Positions 1 to 6,926 are shown, counted from the first letter of the stretch. The stretch is 7,112 bases of DNA from Ignavibacteriaceae bacterium (GCA_025449775.1 JANWIS010000062.1:1-7112); one strand, 5' to 3'. Program-made: numbers and translations. Notes: generated by a model from the letters alone, not told the origin.

Positions 1-1896
1 GAAGCAAAAAATATAAACTATAAAAATAATTTTTCAATTTACGACACTGAAGATTCGTACTCGCTTGTAAGCAATATTATGCTTGCATTCTCCATTGAGA
101 TAGAAGGTCTCACAGTAAATTCGGTACGGCATAGAATAAGTTTTTTGAAAAATCATATGATAACTCCTGTTGAATACAGGAAGAAATACGTTAAGTCTAA
201 TAAGGAACAAAAGATTGCTGATATTTATGATGAATATCAGAAACGCCTGATTGCAAATAACGCAATGGATTTTGAAGACCTGCTATTAAAACCGATTCAA
301 TTGTTCAATTCAAACGAACAAGTGCTTCATAAGTACAAACAAAGGTTTAAATACATACTTGTAGATGAATTCCAGGATACAAACAAAGCACAATATGAAC
401 TTCTGAAAATGTTTACTTCAAAAGGCTGTAAGGTTGCTGTCGTTGGTGATGATGCACAGAGCATTTATAGCTGGAGGGGTGCAAACCTCGGGAATATGAT
501 CGACTTCAAAAAAGATTTTAAAAACTATAAGCAGTTCAGACTTGAACAAAATTATCGTTCTACAAAAACTATACTCGCCGCAGCTGATTCAGTAATAAAG
601 AACAATAAAAGTCAGATTGGTAAAACTTTATGGACAGAGAACAATGATGGTGAACAGCTTACATTAATCCGTTGTGCGGATGAAAAGGATGAAGCTTTTC
701 AATTGGCAAAGTATATTAAAAAGGAAATTAATAAGAAAAAGATTTCATATAAAGATTTTGCAATATTATACAGGACAAACGCCCAGAGCCGGGCTTTAGA
801 AGATATTTTTTATAAGGAAAAAATTCCTTACATCATCATTGGTGGGGTTGAATTTTATAAAAGAAAAGAAGTAAAAGATGTTATTGCCTACCTTCGGATA
901 ATTGCAAACCAGAACGATGAAGAAAGCCTGCTGAGAATTATGAATTTTCCACAGAGAGGAATAGGCAATACTACTGTAACACGTATGATTGCATTTGCAA
1001 GGAAACATGATCTGACATTGTTTCAAACCATGAACAGAGTTTTTGAAGTGATCGATATTAAAGAACGGATACAAAAAAATGTTAAAGGCTTTAGAGTATT
1101 GCTTGAAAAATATATCAAGCTTAAAGACAGCCTTTCTGTTGGTGAATTATCACGAGCACTTGTTGATGAATTAGGGCTGATAAGAATGTTTAAAGATGAA
1201 AACACAGCCGAATCGCGTTCAAGAATAGAAAATATTACACAATTGATGGCTGCAATCACAGACTACTCAAATACACACAAAGAATCTAAACTGGATCAGT
1301 TCCTTGAAGAAGTTTCACTTGTTTCAGATATCGATTTAAAGGATGACAAAAAAAATGCAGTCACTCTTTTAACAGTTCACAGTGCAAAAGGACTGGAATT
1401 TCCGATAGTTTTTATTTCAGGTTTGGAAGAAGAAATATTTCCTCTGTCAAATAGATTTAGTGAAGATTCCAGCATAGAAGAAGAACGCAGGCTTTTTTAT
1501 GTGGGTGTTACAAGAGCTGAACAAAAAGTATATCTTTCACATGCACGAAGCCGTTATCGTTTTGGCGAAGTTGCATATCAAAGCCGTTCAAGATTTATAG
1601 ATGAGATTGAACCAAATACAATTCAGGAAATAAATGGCGGGATCGGACGCAAAGCAAACAGGAAAACGAAAAAAGAACTCTTCTATGAATACTTCAATTC
1701 TGTGGATTATGAAGATTTTGACCAGGACAATAAAGTTGTGCGGATTGGAAGCAGAGTGATGCACGAAAAGTTTGGACTTGGAAAAGTTGTTGATGTCACC
1801 GGTATTGGTGAGATGCTCAAAGCAACAGTTCACTTTGAAGGCAACAATGTCCGACAGCTGATGCTGAAGTTTGCTCGATTAAAAATACTCCACTGA
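1..1896 (+). CDS. uvrD: UvrD/PcrA-type superfamily 1A 3'-5' DNA helicase, 5' end outside the window
   Basis: ATP-driven 3'-5' DNA translocase/helicase of the UvrD/PcrA family, which acts in nucleotide-excision and mismatch repair and displaces proteins from DNA. The reading frame is open from base 1, and the residues before the ATG at 79 (FSIYDTEDSYSLVSNIM) match the family, so 79 is internal and not the true start. Visible motifs: the conserved DFEDLL block (nt 270-287), motif II VDEFQDTN (361-384), motif III GDDAQSIYSWRGA (445-483), motif IV LEQNYRST (541-564), motif V LLTVHSAKGLEFP (1366-1404) and motif VI with its arginine finger, EEERRLFYVGVTRA (1477-1518). The Walker A lysine lies in the missing part. 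About 631 residues are present and roughly 100 are missing, judged from the usual position of motif II. The last ~53 residues (1735-1893) form the Tudor-like domain that in PcrA/UvrD contacts RNA polymerase. No frameshift or lost motif is seen. Rep and RecB-like helicases are less likely because of this tail. Confidence 0.96.
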   Translation, partial: EAKNINYKNNFSIYDTEDSYSLVSNIMLAFSIEIEGLTVNSVRHRISFLKNHMITPVEYRKKYVKSNKEQKIADIYDEYQKRLIANNAMDFEDLLLKPIQLFNSNEQVLHKYKQRFKYILVDEFQDTNKAQYELLKMFTSKGCKVAVVGDDAQSIYSWRGANLGNMIDFKKDFKNYKQFRLEQNYRSTKTILAAADSVIKNNKSQIGKTLWTENNDGEQLTLIRCADEKDEAFQLAKYIKKEINKKKISYKDFAILYRTNAQSRALEDIFYKEKIPYIIIGGVEFYKRKEVKDVIAYLRIIANQNDEESLLRIMNFPQRGIGNTTVTRMIAFARKHDLTLFQTMNRVFEVIDIKERIQKNVKGFRVLLEKYIKLKDSLSVGELSRALVDELGLIRMFKDENTAESRSRIENITQLMAAITDYSNTHKESKLDQFLEEVSLVSDIDLKDDKKNAVTLLTVHSAKGLEFPIVFISGLEEEIFPLSNRFSEDSSIEEERRLFYVGVTRAEQKVYLSHARSRYRFGEVAYQSRSRFIDEIEPNTIQEINGGIGRKANRKTKKELFYEYFNSVDYEDFDQDNKVVRIGSRVMHEKFGLGKVVDVTGIGEMLKATVHFEGNNVRQLMLKFARLKILH

Positions 1897-1963
1897 TCAC
1901 TTTTATCTTATTTTTTTTCCTCGCATTTTATTGAATTAAAAATTCATCTGAAAGAATATTACA

Positions 1964-3346
1964 GTGTCTATTGCTCCTAAAAAATTAGCTATACTTGTTG
2001 GCGGTGGCCCGGCTCCTGGAATAAACAGCGTTATTGGTGCAGCTACTATAAGAGCAGAAGTTGAAGGAATTGAAGTCCTTGGAATTAAAGACGGGTTTAA
2101 ATGGATTATGAACGGGGACACTTCACATATCAGGGAACTTACGATTCAAAATGTAAGTCGCATTCATTTCAGAGGCGGATCTTATATTGGAATTTCAAGA
2201 GCCAATCCTACCAAAGATGAAAAACATATTGAAAACGCTGTAACATCTCTGCTTCGGCTTGATGTTGATAAGCTGATTACTATTGGCGGAGACGACACAG
2301 CCTTCAGTGCACTTAAAGTAAATGAAAAAGCAGCAGGCAGGATACGAGTTGTTCATGTTCCCAAAACAATTGACAATGATCTTGACCTTCCCCATGGTAT
2401 TCCCACTTTCGGATTTCAAACAGCACGTCATATCGGAGTAGAAATAGTTAAGAACATAATGGTTGATGCACAAACAACTTCTCGATGGTATTTTATTGTT
2501 ACAATGGGAAGGAAAGCCGGTCATCTTGCATTGGGAATTGGTAAAGCTACAGGATCCACTTTAACATTAATCCCGGAAGAATTTCCTGGTGAAAACATCA
2601 CATTGAATCATGTTGTAGATGTTTTAGTCGGTTCAATTATTAAAAGACTAAGTTATGGAAGATTTGATGGAGTTGCTGTTCTTGCGGAAGGGATTGTTGA
2701 GAAACTAAAGTTAGAAGACCTTGAACAATTAGTGGATATCGAAAGAGATGCTCATGATAATATTCGGATTGCTGAAATAAATTTTGGTGAAATTCTAAAA
2801 TTGAAAGTACAGCAGAAACTAAAAGAATTTGGGTTGAAGATAACTATTGTCGCAAAGAATATCGGCTATGAATTAAGATGTGCTGACCCGATACCATTCG
2901 ATATGGAATATACACGTGATCTCGGATTTGCTGCATCACAATTTATTCTTAATGACGGAAGCAGTGCGATGATCTCAATACAAAACGGAAGATTTGTCCC
3001 GCTATTCTTTAAAGATATTATCGATCCGGTTACAAAAAGAACCAAGGTAAGAATGGTTGATCCGAGCTCAGAATCATTTTACATCGCAAGGCGTTATATG
3101 CTCAGGTTGAATAAAACAGATTTTGAAGATCCTCATGAATTAGCAAAACTTGCTGCCACAGCTCATATATCAATTGATGAGTTTAAAAGAAAATTTTATT
3201 ACCTGATTGAAAATGATTTGTTATATAAACACGTTCAGGATGGAAATATTTTTCTTTATACTGCAGACAGCAACATAGCTCATAAAGTTTTATCATCCTC
3301 ATCAATTAATGGTGATGAAGTCGACCATAAAATTAATCCCGAATAG
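1964..3346 (+). CDS. pfp: 6-phosphofructokinase, predicted pyrophosphate-dependent type
   Basis: Cytosolic glycolytic enzyme phosphorylating fructose 6-phosphate to fructose 1,6-bisphosphate. The PFK fold is shown by GGGPAPGIN (residues 13-21), GGDDT (108-112), PKTIDND (133-139, catalytic Asp137), MGRKAGH (181-187), IPEE (203-206) and GYELRCADPIPFD (301-313). Two positions that decide the phosphoryl donor in this family carry the PPi-type residues: Asp111 where ATP enzymes have Gly104 (E. coli numbering), and Lys134 where they have Gly124. PPi use is therefore predicted, making the step reversible and ATP-sparing; this is inference from residues. At 460 residues it is longer than the ~320-residue bacterial ATP-PFK, with an extra C-terminal segment from about residue 375. 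The start is GTG at 1964: an in-frame TGA at 1949 excludes a longer protein, and the nucleotide-binding strand begins by residue 8. No good Shine-Dalgarno is visible. The gene follows the helicase after 67 bases holding a T-run and a small AT hairpin (1932-1946). Confidence 0.94.
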   Translation: MSIAPKKLAILVGGGPAPGINSVIGAATIRAEVEGIEVLGIKDGFKWIMNGDTSHIRELTIQNVSRIHFRGGSYIGISRANPTKDEKHIENAVTSLLRLDVDKLITIGGDDTAFSALKVNEKAAGRIRVVHVPKTIDNDLDLPHGIPTFGFQTARHIGVEIVKNIMVDAQTTSRWYFIVTMGRKAGHLALGIGKATGSTLTLIPEEFPGENITLNHVVDVLVGSIIKRLSYGRFDGVAVLAEGIVEKLKLEDLEQLVDIERDAHDNIRIAEINFGEILKLKVQQKLKEFGLKITIVAKNIGYELRCADPIPFDMEYTRDLGFAASQFILNDGSSAMISIQNGRFVPLFFKDIIDPVTKRTKVRMVDPSSESFYIARRYMLRLNKTDFEDPHELAKLAATAHISIDEFKRKFYYLIENDLLYKHVQDGNIFLYTADSNIAHKVLSSSSINGDEVDHKINPE

Positions 3347-3439
3347 ATAGTACGTGCGATTGTCTTATCTTATCAATAAAAAGTTCATCAGTGAAGCATT
3401 CAAAAACTGCTTAAAATATTTTCTGACAATTAGTTTATA

Positions 3440-4462
3440 ATGAAACTACGATACTACCCTTATACACTGCAGTTAAAAAACCAGTTTACAATTTCATCTC
3501 ATTCGCGTAATACAACACCTGCTGTAATAGTTGAAGTTGAACATATTGGTTTAATTGGATATGGTGAAGCTTCTCTTCCACCGTACCTGGTTGAGGAACA
3601 ATCAAGTGTAATAAATTTTTTAAAAAAAATTAGCCTTGATGAATTTAATGATCCATTTCAGATAAATTTAATACTGGATTATGTTAATAATATTGATACT
3701 GATAATTATGCAGCTAAAGCTTCTGTTGATATTGCACTGCATGATCTAATTTGTAAAAAGAATAAAATTCCTCTTTACCAGTTCCTGAACATAAAAAGGA
3801 GTGAAAATATTTTTTCTTCATTTACTCTCGGCATTTCAGATGAAGCAAGTTTAAAACAAAAAATTGAAATGGCGTCAGGCTATAAATTCCTGAAAGTAAA
3901 ACTTGGTACCAAAGATGATAAAAAGATAATCAGCTTGATCAGAACTTTAACGGATAAACCATTATATATTGATGTAAACCAGGGTTGGACTGACAAATAT
4001 TTTGCTCTTGATATGATTAACTGGCTCGCCGAACTAAATGTAGTGCTAATAGAACAGCCATTACCAAAAGAAAATCTCGAAGACAGCATTTGGTTGAAAG
4101 AAAAAAGTTTGCTTCCTGTTGTTGCGGATGAAGCGGTAAAAGTAATTGATGATATTGAGAATATCGCTAATTCTTTTTCTGGAATTAATGTAAAATTAAT
4201 GAAAGCCGGTGGAATCAGGGAAGCTCACAGGATGATTCTGAAAGCTAAATCACTGAATTTGAAAGTTATGTTGGGGTGTATGACTGAAACTTCATGTGCA
4301 ATTACGGCTGCTTCTCATTTGGCTGCTTTGGCAGATTGGGTAGATCTCGATGGTGCAGAATTGATTTCAAATGATTTATTTAACGGAACAAAGATTATCA
4401 ACGGGAGGCTATTAATCCCAGATCTTCCCGGTCTAGGAATTGAAAAAATTGAAGAATTATAA
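3440..4462 (+). CDS. Dipeptide epimerase (enolase superfamily), likely L-Ala-D/L-Glu epimerase
   Basis: Predicted to epimerise the second residue of a dipeptide, most likely L-Ala-D-Glu to L-Ala-L-Glu, so that murein peptides can be degraded in the cytoplasm. The muconate-lactonizing subgroup barrel is complete: KVK at 152-154 (Lys154 one acid/base), Mg ligands Asp178 (DVNQ), Glu205 (EQP) and Asp230 (ADE), and Lys252 in NVKLMKAGG as the opposite acid/base. The GCMTETS stretch (279-285) and the DLD triplet (Asp302 and Asp304) match the DxD signature that in dipeptide epimerases holds the substrate's amino group, and separates them from o-succinylbenzoate synthase and muconate cycloisomerase. 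The N-terminal capping domain contains SRNTTP and GYGEASLPPYL, which I associate with Bacteroidota epimerases. Length (340) is normal. The exact dipeptide specificity cannot be read from sequence. The ATG fits the usual N-terminus, but no Shine-Dalgarno precedes it. It lies 93 bases after the phosphofructokinase with no functional link evident. Confidence 0.92.
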   Translation: MKLRYYPYTLQLKNQFTISSHSRNTTPAVIVEVEHIGLIGYGEASLPPYLVEEQSSVINFLKKISLDEFNDPFQINLILDYVNNIDTDNYAAKASVDIALHDLICKKNKIPLYQFLNIKRSENIFSSFTLGISDEASLKQKIEMASGYKFLKVKLGTKDDKKIISLIRTLTDKPLYIDVNQGWTDKYFALDMINWLAELNVVLIEQPLPKENLEDSIWLKEKSLLPVVADEAVKVIDDIENIANSFSGINVKLMKAGGIREAHRMILKAKSLNLKVMLGCMTETSCAITAASHLAALADWVDLDGAELISNDLFNGTKIINGRLLIPDLPGLGIEKIEEL

Positions 4463-4535
4463 GTTTAGTGCTTAATTATCGTTATTTATTTATTCGTAAA
4501 TATGTTTAAATTTCAGTCGACAAAAATTAAAAATT

Positions 4536-4540
4536 AGGGA
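4536..4540 (+). promoter_or_regulatory. Ribosome binding site of the fatty-acid hydroxylase gene
   Basis: AGGGA sits six bases before the ATG at 4547. It is the clearest Shine-Dalgarno match before any of the complete genes here and fixes the start of the hydroxylase; the two preceding genes have nothing comparable. Confidence 0.6.
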
Positions 4541-4546
4541 AAAACC

Positions 4547-5173
4547 ATGGCTAAAAATTTTGTATCCAATAAAGATGAAACAGTTAGAATGTTTAAAAGT
4601 GATTTCATGGAAATCTTTTCCAGAGTCCACTATACAGTTCCTTTGATAATATACTTACCGATTATCCTTGTGCTATTATATTTTTCAATTATGGTTTATA
4701 GTTTATCAATATTGAGTATAATTGGTTTGTTGATGGGAGGAATATTTGCCTGGAGCTTAGCAGAATATTTATTACATCGGTTTATATTTCATTATGATGC
4801 TAAGACAGAATTCGGTAAAAAAATTCATTTTATTTTCCACGGAGTTCATCACGATTATCCAAGCGATTCAATGAGATTAGTTATGCCTCCTTCAGTTAGC
4901 ATACCGCTGGCAGTAATTTTTTATTTTCTTTTCAGATTTCTTTTGGGTGAATCATACATGCAGCCTTTTTTTGCCGGATTTATTTTAGGCTACTTGTTTT
5001 ATGATATTTCACATTATGCAATTCATCATTTTAATATGCACAGTAAGTTCTGGTTGCAGATTAAAAATCATCATATGCTTCATCATTACCAGGATCAATT
5101 CAACGGTTATGGTGTAAGCTCACCATTCTGGGATGTTATTTTCAAAACAACTTTTGGCAAAAAGAAAAAATAG
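4547..5173 (+). CDS. Membrane fatty-acid 2-hydroxylase (sterol desaturase/FA2H superfamily)
   Basis: Predicted integral-membrane di-metal oxygenase that hydroxylates a lipid acyl chain, most plausibly at C2, as FA2H/Scs7 does on sphingolipid fatty acids. The histidine clusters are complete: HRFIFH (77-82), HFIFHGVHH (94-102), HYAIHH (156-161) and NHHMLHH (174-180). They supply the ten-His pattern of the yeast enzyme: His77, 82, 98, 101, 102, 156, 160, 176, 179 and 180. The DSMRLVMPP segment (107-115) is also typical of FA2H rather than carotene hydroxylases or C4-sterol oxidases. Four hydrophobic segments lie at about 31-50, 53-73, 117-134 and 138-154; the tail is basic (KKKK). Unlike the eukaryotic proteins there is no N-terminal cytochrome b5 domain, so the electron donor must be a separate protein not in this window. 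At 208 residues it is a complete catalytic core. The substrate (ceramide, ornithine lipid or other acyl chain) is inference. Confidence 0.9.
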   Translation: MAKNFVSNKDETVRMFKSDFMEIFSRVHYTVPLIIYLPIILVLLYFSIMVYSLSILSIIGLLMGGIFAWSLAEYLLHRFIFHYDAKTEFGKKIHFIFHGVHHDYPSDSMRLVMPPSVSIPLAVIFYFLFRFLLGESYMQPFFAGFILGYLFYDISHYAIHHFNMHSKFWLQIKNHHMLHHYQDQFNGYGVSSPFWDVIFKTTFGKKKK

Positions 5174-5185
5174 AGATTAATCTTT

Positions 5186-5201
5186 CAATTAATTTTAATT
5201 G
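5186..5201 (+). repeat. AT-rich inverted repeat after the hydroxylase gene
   Basis: CAATTAA and TTAATTG are perfect 7-base complementary arms around TT, 13 bases past the hydroxylase stop. It could be a 3' processing or weak termination hairpin, but it has only one G:C pair and no clean U-tract follows. Confidence 0.3.
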
Positions 5202-5247
5202 ATTGAATTCATTCCATGTATTTAATAATTAATCTTCTACTCAGGTT

Positions 5248-5270
5248 TTTCTTTAAGAAAGTTTTTTAGA
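5248..5270 (+). terminator. Possible weak terminator hairpin
   Basis: TTTCT (5248-5252) pairs with AGAAA (5256-5260) around a three-base loop, followed by G and six T. The short stem with one G:C pair makes this a poor intrinsic terminator; its placement 75 bases after the hydroxylase stop is the main support. Confidence 0.2.
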
Positions 5271-5508
5271 ATACATTTAACTACAAGACACAGCTTTCTA
5301 TAAAGAATTAATTTTTGATTCTGTCCTCCTATTATGAAAAATTGTTTACAAATCGCTCAAAAAATGAATAAATTATTTGTTGCATTATAGGACACCCATT
5401 TTTTTTTGTCTCTCTTTAGTTCAAGAAAAAATATGCTTAAACACTATTTAACACTTAAAGTAACTGCCCTGACGGCATAATAATTGGCAATAAATTATAA
5501 ACTATTTT

Positions 5509-5513
5509 GAGGG
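5509..5513 (+). promoter_or_regulatory. Shine-Dalgarno-like GAGGG deciding the KaiC-like start
   Basis: GAGGG lies immediately before the ATG at 5516 (GAGG with a three-base spacer). That is close but usable, and it favours 5516 over the TTG at 5507, which overlaps this motif and has no purine-rich sequence upstream. An in-frame TAA at 5498 excludes any longer start. Confidence 0.4.
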
Positions 5514-5515
5514 CT

Positions 5516-6745
5516 ATGAAGAGAAAGTTACAGGTGATCCCATCTGGAATCCCACTGGTTGACTTGACTTGGGGCGGATTTTACAGGGGAGGGACATATT
5601 TTCTTTTAGGTCCACGAAAATCCGGCAGGACTATTCTCGCATTACAATTTGCTCAACAAGCTGTCATCAAAAAAGAGTCGTGCCTTTACTTTTGTAGTTT
5701 TCGTCCTAAAGATTTACTGATTAACGCTGCTGCAATCGATATTGATCTGCAAGAAAATATTAATCGGAATATGTTCACGTTGGTGAGAGTTACACCTGCA
5801 AAAAATATAGAATATGCGAAGGATCCGGATTCGTATATGAAAGAATATATCAAGGATTTAAAGACTGTTGTTGACCAATACAATCCTGATAGGGTTGTAT
5901 TTGATGAACTGACACAGTTTATAGGATTCAAAGATATTAATTTTCTTACAGAAACATTTCTTGAAACAATTGATTACATTGAAGATAAAGGCATTACAAG
6001 TCTTTTTGTAATTAGCGAACCTGCAACATCGGCTGCAAATAAAATTGCTTCTGCTTTACTAAATGTTTCAACAGGATATATTTTATTAGAAAAGAATGAG
6101 GCATTTGTAAACAAATCAAACCCGGGAACGATAAAAATTATTCCGAACGTCGGACATGTTGAAGGTGAATTCTCTTCAAGATATTTTATTGAACCTTCCA
6201 AAGGAATACAGACCGACTTCAAACCTGTTTTAAATAATTCTGTTTCTAAATCTGAAGAAGAAAATGGATTGAGTTATTTACGCCTTGAAAAACCTTCTGT
6301 CAATCAAAAAAACACTGCCGCAACAAGTTTTTACACTTTGGATGATTTTAAATTATTGTTGAATAACCAAATCGCTTTTTTCAATCTAACGAATCAGGTA
6401 TCTACTTTGGTTTCAGTGAGACTTGATGTAAATGCAGAAAAAGAAAATCTGCTTACCGTAATACAGCTTGCAAATGCTGTTCGTTTATCAATCGAGAAAA
6501 AGGATAAAATCTGTATTCTTAAAAATGGTGTGCTGATTCTTTTTCCTAAAGAAGAAAAAGATATTAACTCACTTGGTTCAACAATAGTTAATAATCTTCC
6601 TGATGATAGTACTGCTTACTTAAAAAAAATCACCGCATACATCTCATTGAATTCAGTTAGGACGGAAAAGGGAACAAATAGTGCTGACAAAATGTTTGAA
6701 GAATTACGTACAGCATATATTCCCGGAAAAGAAAAAACTTTTTAG
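5516..6745 (+). CDS. KaiC/RecA-like ATPase-fold protein with altered P-loop and GGDEF-like C-terminal half
   Basis: Two-part protein, 409 residues from the ATG. Residues 1-235 read as one KaiC-type RecA fold: the opening IPSGIPLVDLTWGGFYRGG is the usual KaiC entry, followed by a P-loop at 32-39 (GPRKSGRT), a Walker B strand RVVFDE (126-131, Asp130 and Glu131), and the late strands GYILLE (187-192) and YFIEPSKGI (223-231). Two key sites deviate. The Walker A lysine is Arg38, and the stretch where KaiC has its basic K-x-R-G reads IIPNVGH (208-214). Residues about 268-405 resemble a GGDEF fold in order and spacing (TLDDFKLLL; strand LVSVRLD; then ILKNGVLILFP), but LKNGV occupies the GGDEF position, so diguanylate cyclase activity is not expected. 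A polar linker (236-267) joins the halves. No signal peptide or membrane segment is seen, so it is cytoplasmic. A regulatory or scaffold role is inferred; partners and ligand are unknown. TTG at 5507 would add three residues. Confidence 0.85.
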   Translation: MKRKLQVIPSGIPLVDLTWGGFYRGGTYFLLGPRKSGRTILALQFAQQAVIKKESCLYFCSFRPKDLLINAAAIDIDLQENINRNMFTLVRVTPAKNIEYAKDPDSYMKEYIKDLKTVVDQYNPDRVVFDELTQFIGFKDINFLTETFLETIDYIEDKGITSLFVISEPATSAANKIASALLNVSTGYILLEKNEAFVNKSNPGTIKIIPNVGHVEGEFSSRYFIEPSKGIQTDFKPVLNNSVSKSEEENGLSYLRLEKPSVNQKNTAATSFYTLDDFKLLLNNQIAFFNLTNQVSTLVSVRLDVNAEKENLLTVIQLANAVRLSIEKKDKICILKNGVLILFPKEEKDINSLGSTIVNNLPDDSTAYLKKITAYISLNSVRTEKGTNSADKMFEELRTAYIPGKEKTF

Positions 6746-6778
6746 TTAACACAATAAGCTGACCTATAAATTTATTCC

Positions 6779-6910
6779 ATGAGTATTTTATTGTACGGTA
6801 ACTTTAAAGTTAATAGATTCATTCTCGGTTCAATTGAGAATGACTTTAGCACTACAGTTCAGCCGGACAAGGACACACTTCAACTTCTTTCGGACTATCA
6901 ACATTCTTGA
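6779..6910 (+). CDS. 43-residue ORF resembling the start of a response-regulator receiver domain
   Basis: An ATG-TGA ORF whose residues 3-20 (ILLYGNFKVNRFILGSIE) recall the first strand and helix of receiver domains (ILLVDDnxvNRxlLxxiL), and whose residues 25-40 (TTVQPDKDTLQLLSDY) recall the second strand and helix. YG replaces the paired acidic residues, and the ORF stops before the phosphorylated Asp would appear. The other forward frames after the stop do not continue the domain. There is no Shine-Dalgarno before the ATG. It is in the same frame as the KaiC-like gene but is separated from it by three stops (6743, 6755, 6767). It may be a decayed fragment, a true small protein or chance; a lone 43-residue resemblance is weak evidence. 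Confidence 0.25.
   Translation: MSILLYGNFKVNRFILGSIENDFSTTVQPDKDTLQLLSDYQHS
6799..6812 (+). repeat. 14-base perfect palindrome
   Basis: TAACTTTAAAGTTA is self-complementary across all 14 bases. Its symmetry would suit a dimeric regulator, but it lies inside the short ORF and no second copy was noticed in the window, so an operator role is only a possibility. Confidence 0.35.
6819..6843 (+). repeat. 8-base-pair hairpin downstream of the KaiC-like gene
   Basis: TCATTCTC (6819-6826) pairs perfectly with GAGAATGA (6836-6843) around a nine-base loop. No T-tract follows, so it is not a standard intrinsic terminator; it could stabilise a 3' end or be an operator-like repeat. Confidence 0.35.
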
Positions 6911-6926
6911 ATTTATAAAATTTAAG
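6906..6926 (+). terminator. Possible AT-rich terminator hairpin
   Basis: CTTGAATTT (6906-6914) pairs with AAATTTAAG (6918-6926), nine pairs with one G-U, around ATA. Only TTT follows. It is the longest hairpin after the KaiC-like gene and begins at the stop of the short ORF, but the stem is AT-rich and the U-tract is short. Confidence 0.25.

Larger units (their letters stand above)
5174..5515 (+). other. AT-rich intergenic region upstream of the KaiC-like gene
   Basis: This 342-base stretch has no credible gene. It opens with the perfect palindrome AGATTAATCT (5174-5183) and an AT hairpin (5186-5201), then a weak terminator-like hairpin (5248-5270). A run of nine T (5399-5407) lies in the middle. 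The best sigma70-like pair I found is TTTACA (5345-5350) and TAAATT (5369-5374) with an 18-base spacer, which is weak. TTGGCA (5484-5489) lies too near the AT box TATAAA (5496-5501) to form a standard promoter. The promoter of the KaiC-like gene is presumably in here but cannot be fixed by eye. Confidence 0.5.

Noticed and set aside
79..81. ATG at 79 as the helicase start
   Set aside because: The frame is open to base 1 and the residues before it match the family; a start here would also leave the helicase without its Walker A motif.
1894..1919. T-run after the helicase stop as an intrinsic terminator
   Set aside because: No stable stem precedes the T-run; only the short palindrome TGATCA is present.
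796..2524. Minus-strand ORFs of 61-109 codons opposite the helicase and phosphofructokinase genes
   Set aside because: They lie opposite genes with full family motifs and show no recognisable domain themselves; they are shadows.
3423..3441. CTGACA (3423-3428) and a perfect TATAAT (3436-3441) before the epimerase gene
   Set aside because: They are only seven bases apart and the TATAAT overlaps the ATG at 3440, so a transcript from it would start inside the gene.
5323..5328. Perfect AGGAGG on the minus strand in the intergenic gap
   Set aside because: No start codon with an open frame follows at a suitable distance on that strand.
5334..5390. 18-residue ORF in the intergenic gap (starts MKNCLQIAQ)
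   Set aside because: Very short, no Shine-Dalgarno, no recognisable motif; expected by chance in AT-rich DNA.
5484..5501. TTGGCA followed by an AT-rich box, resembling a sigma54 -24 element or a sigma70 -35/-10 pair
   Set aside because: No GC element lies at the -12 distance for sigma54, and the gap to TATAAA is only about six bases, too short for sigma70.
6743..6781. Stop-codon readthrough joining the KaiC-like protein to the in-frame short ORF
   Set aside because: Two more in-frame stops (6755 and 6767) lie between them, so a single readthrough cannot join the two.
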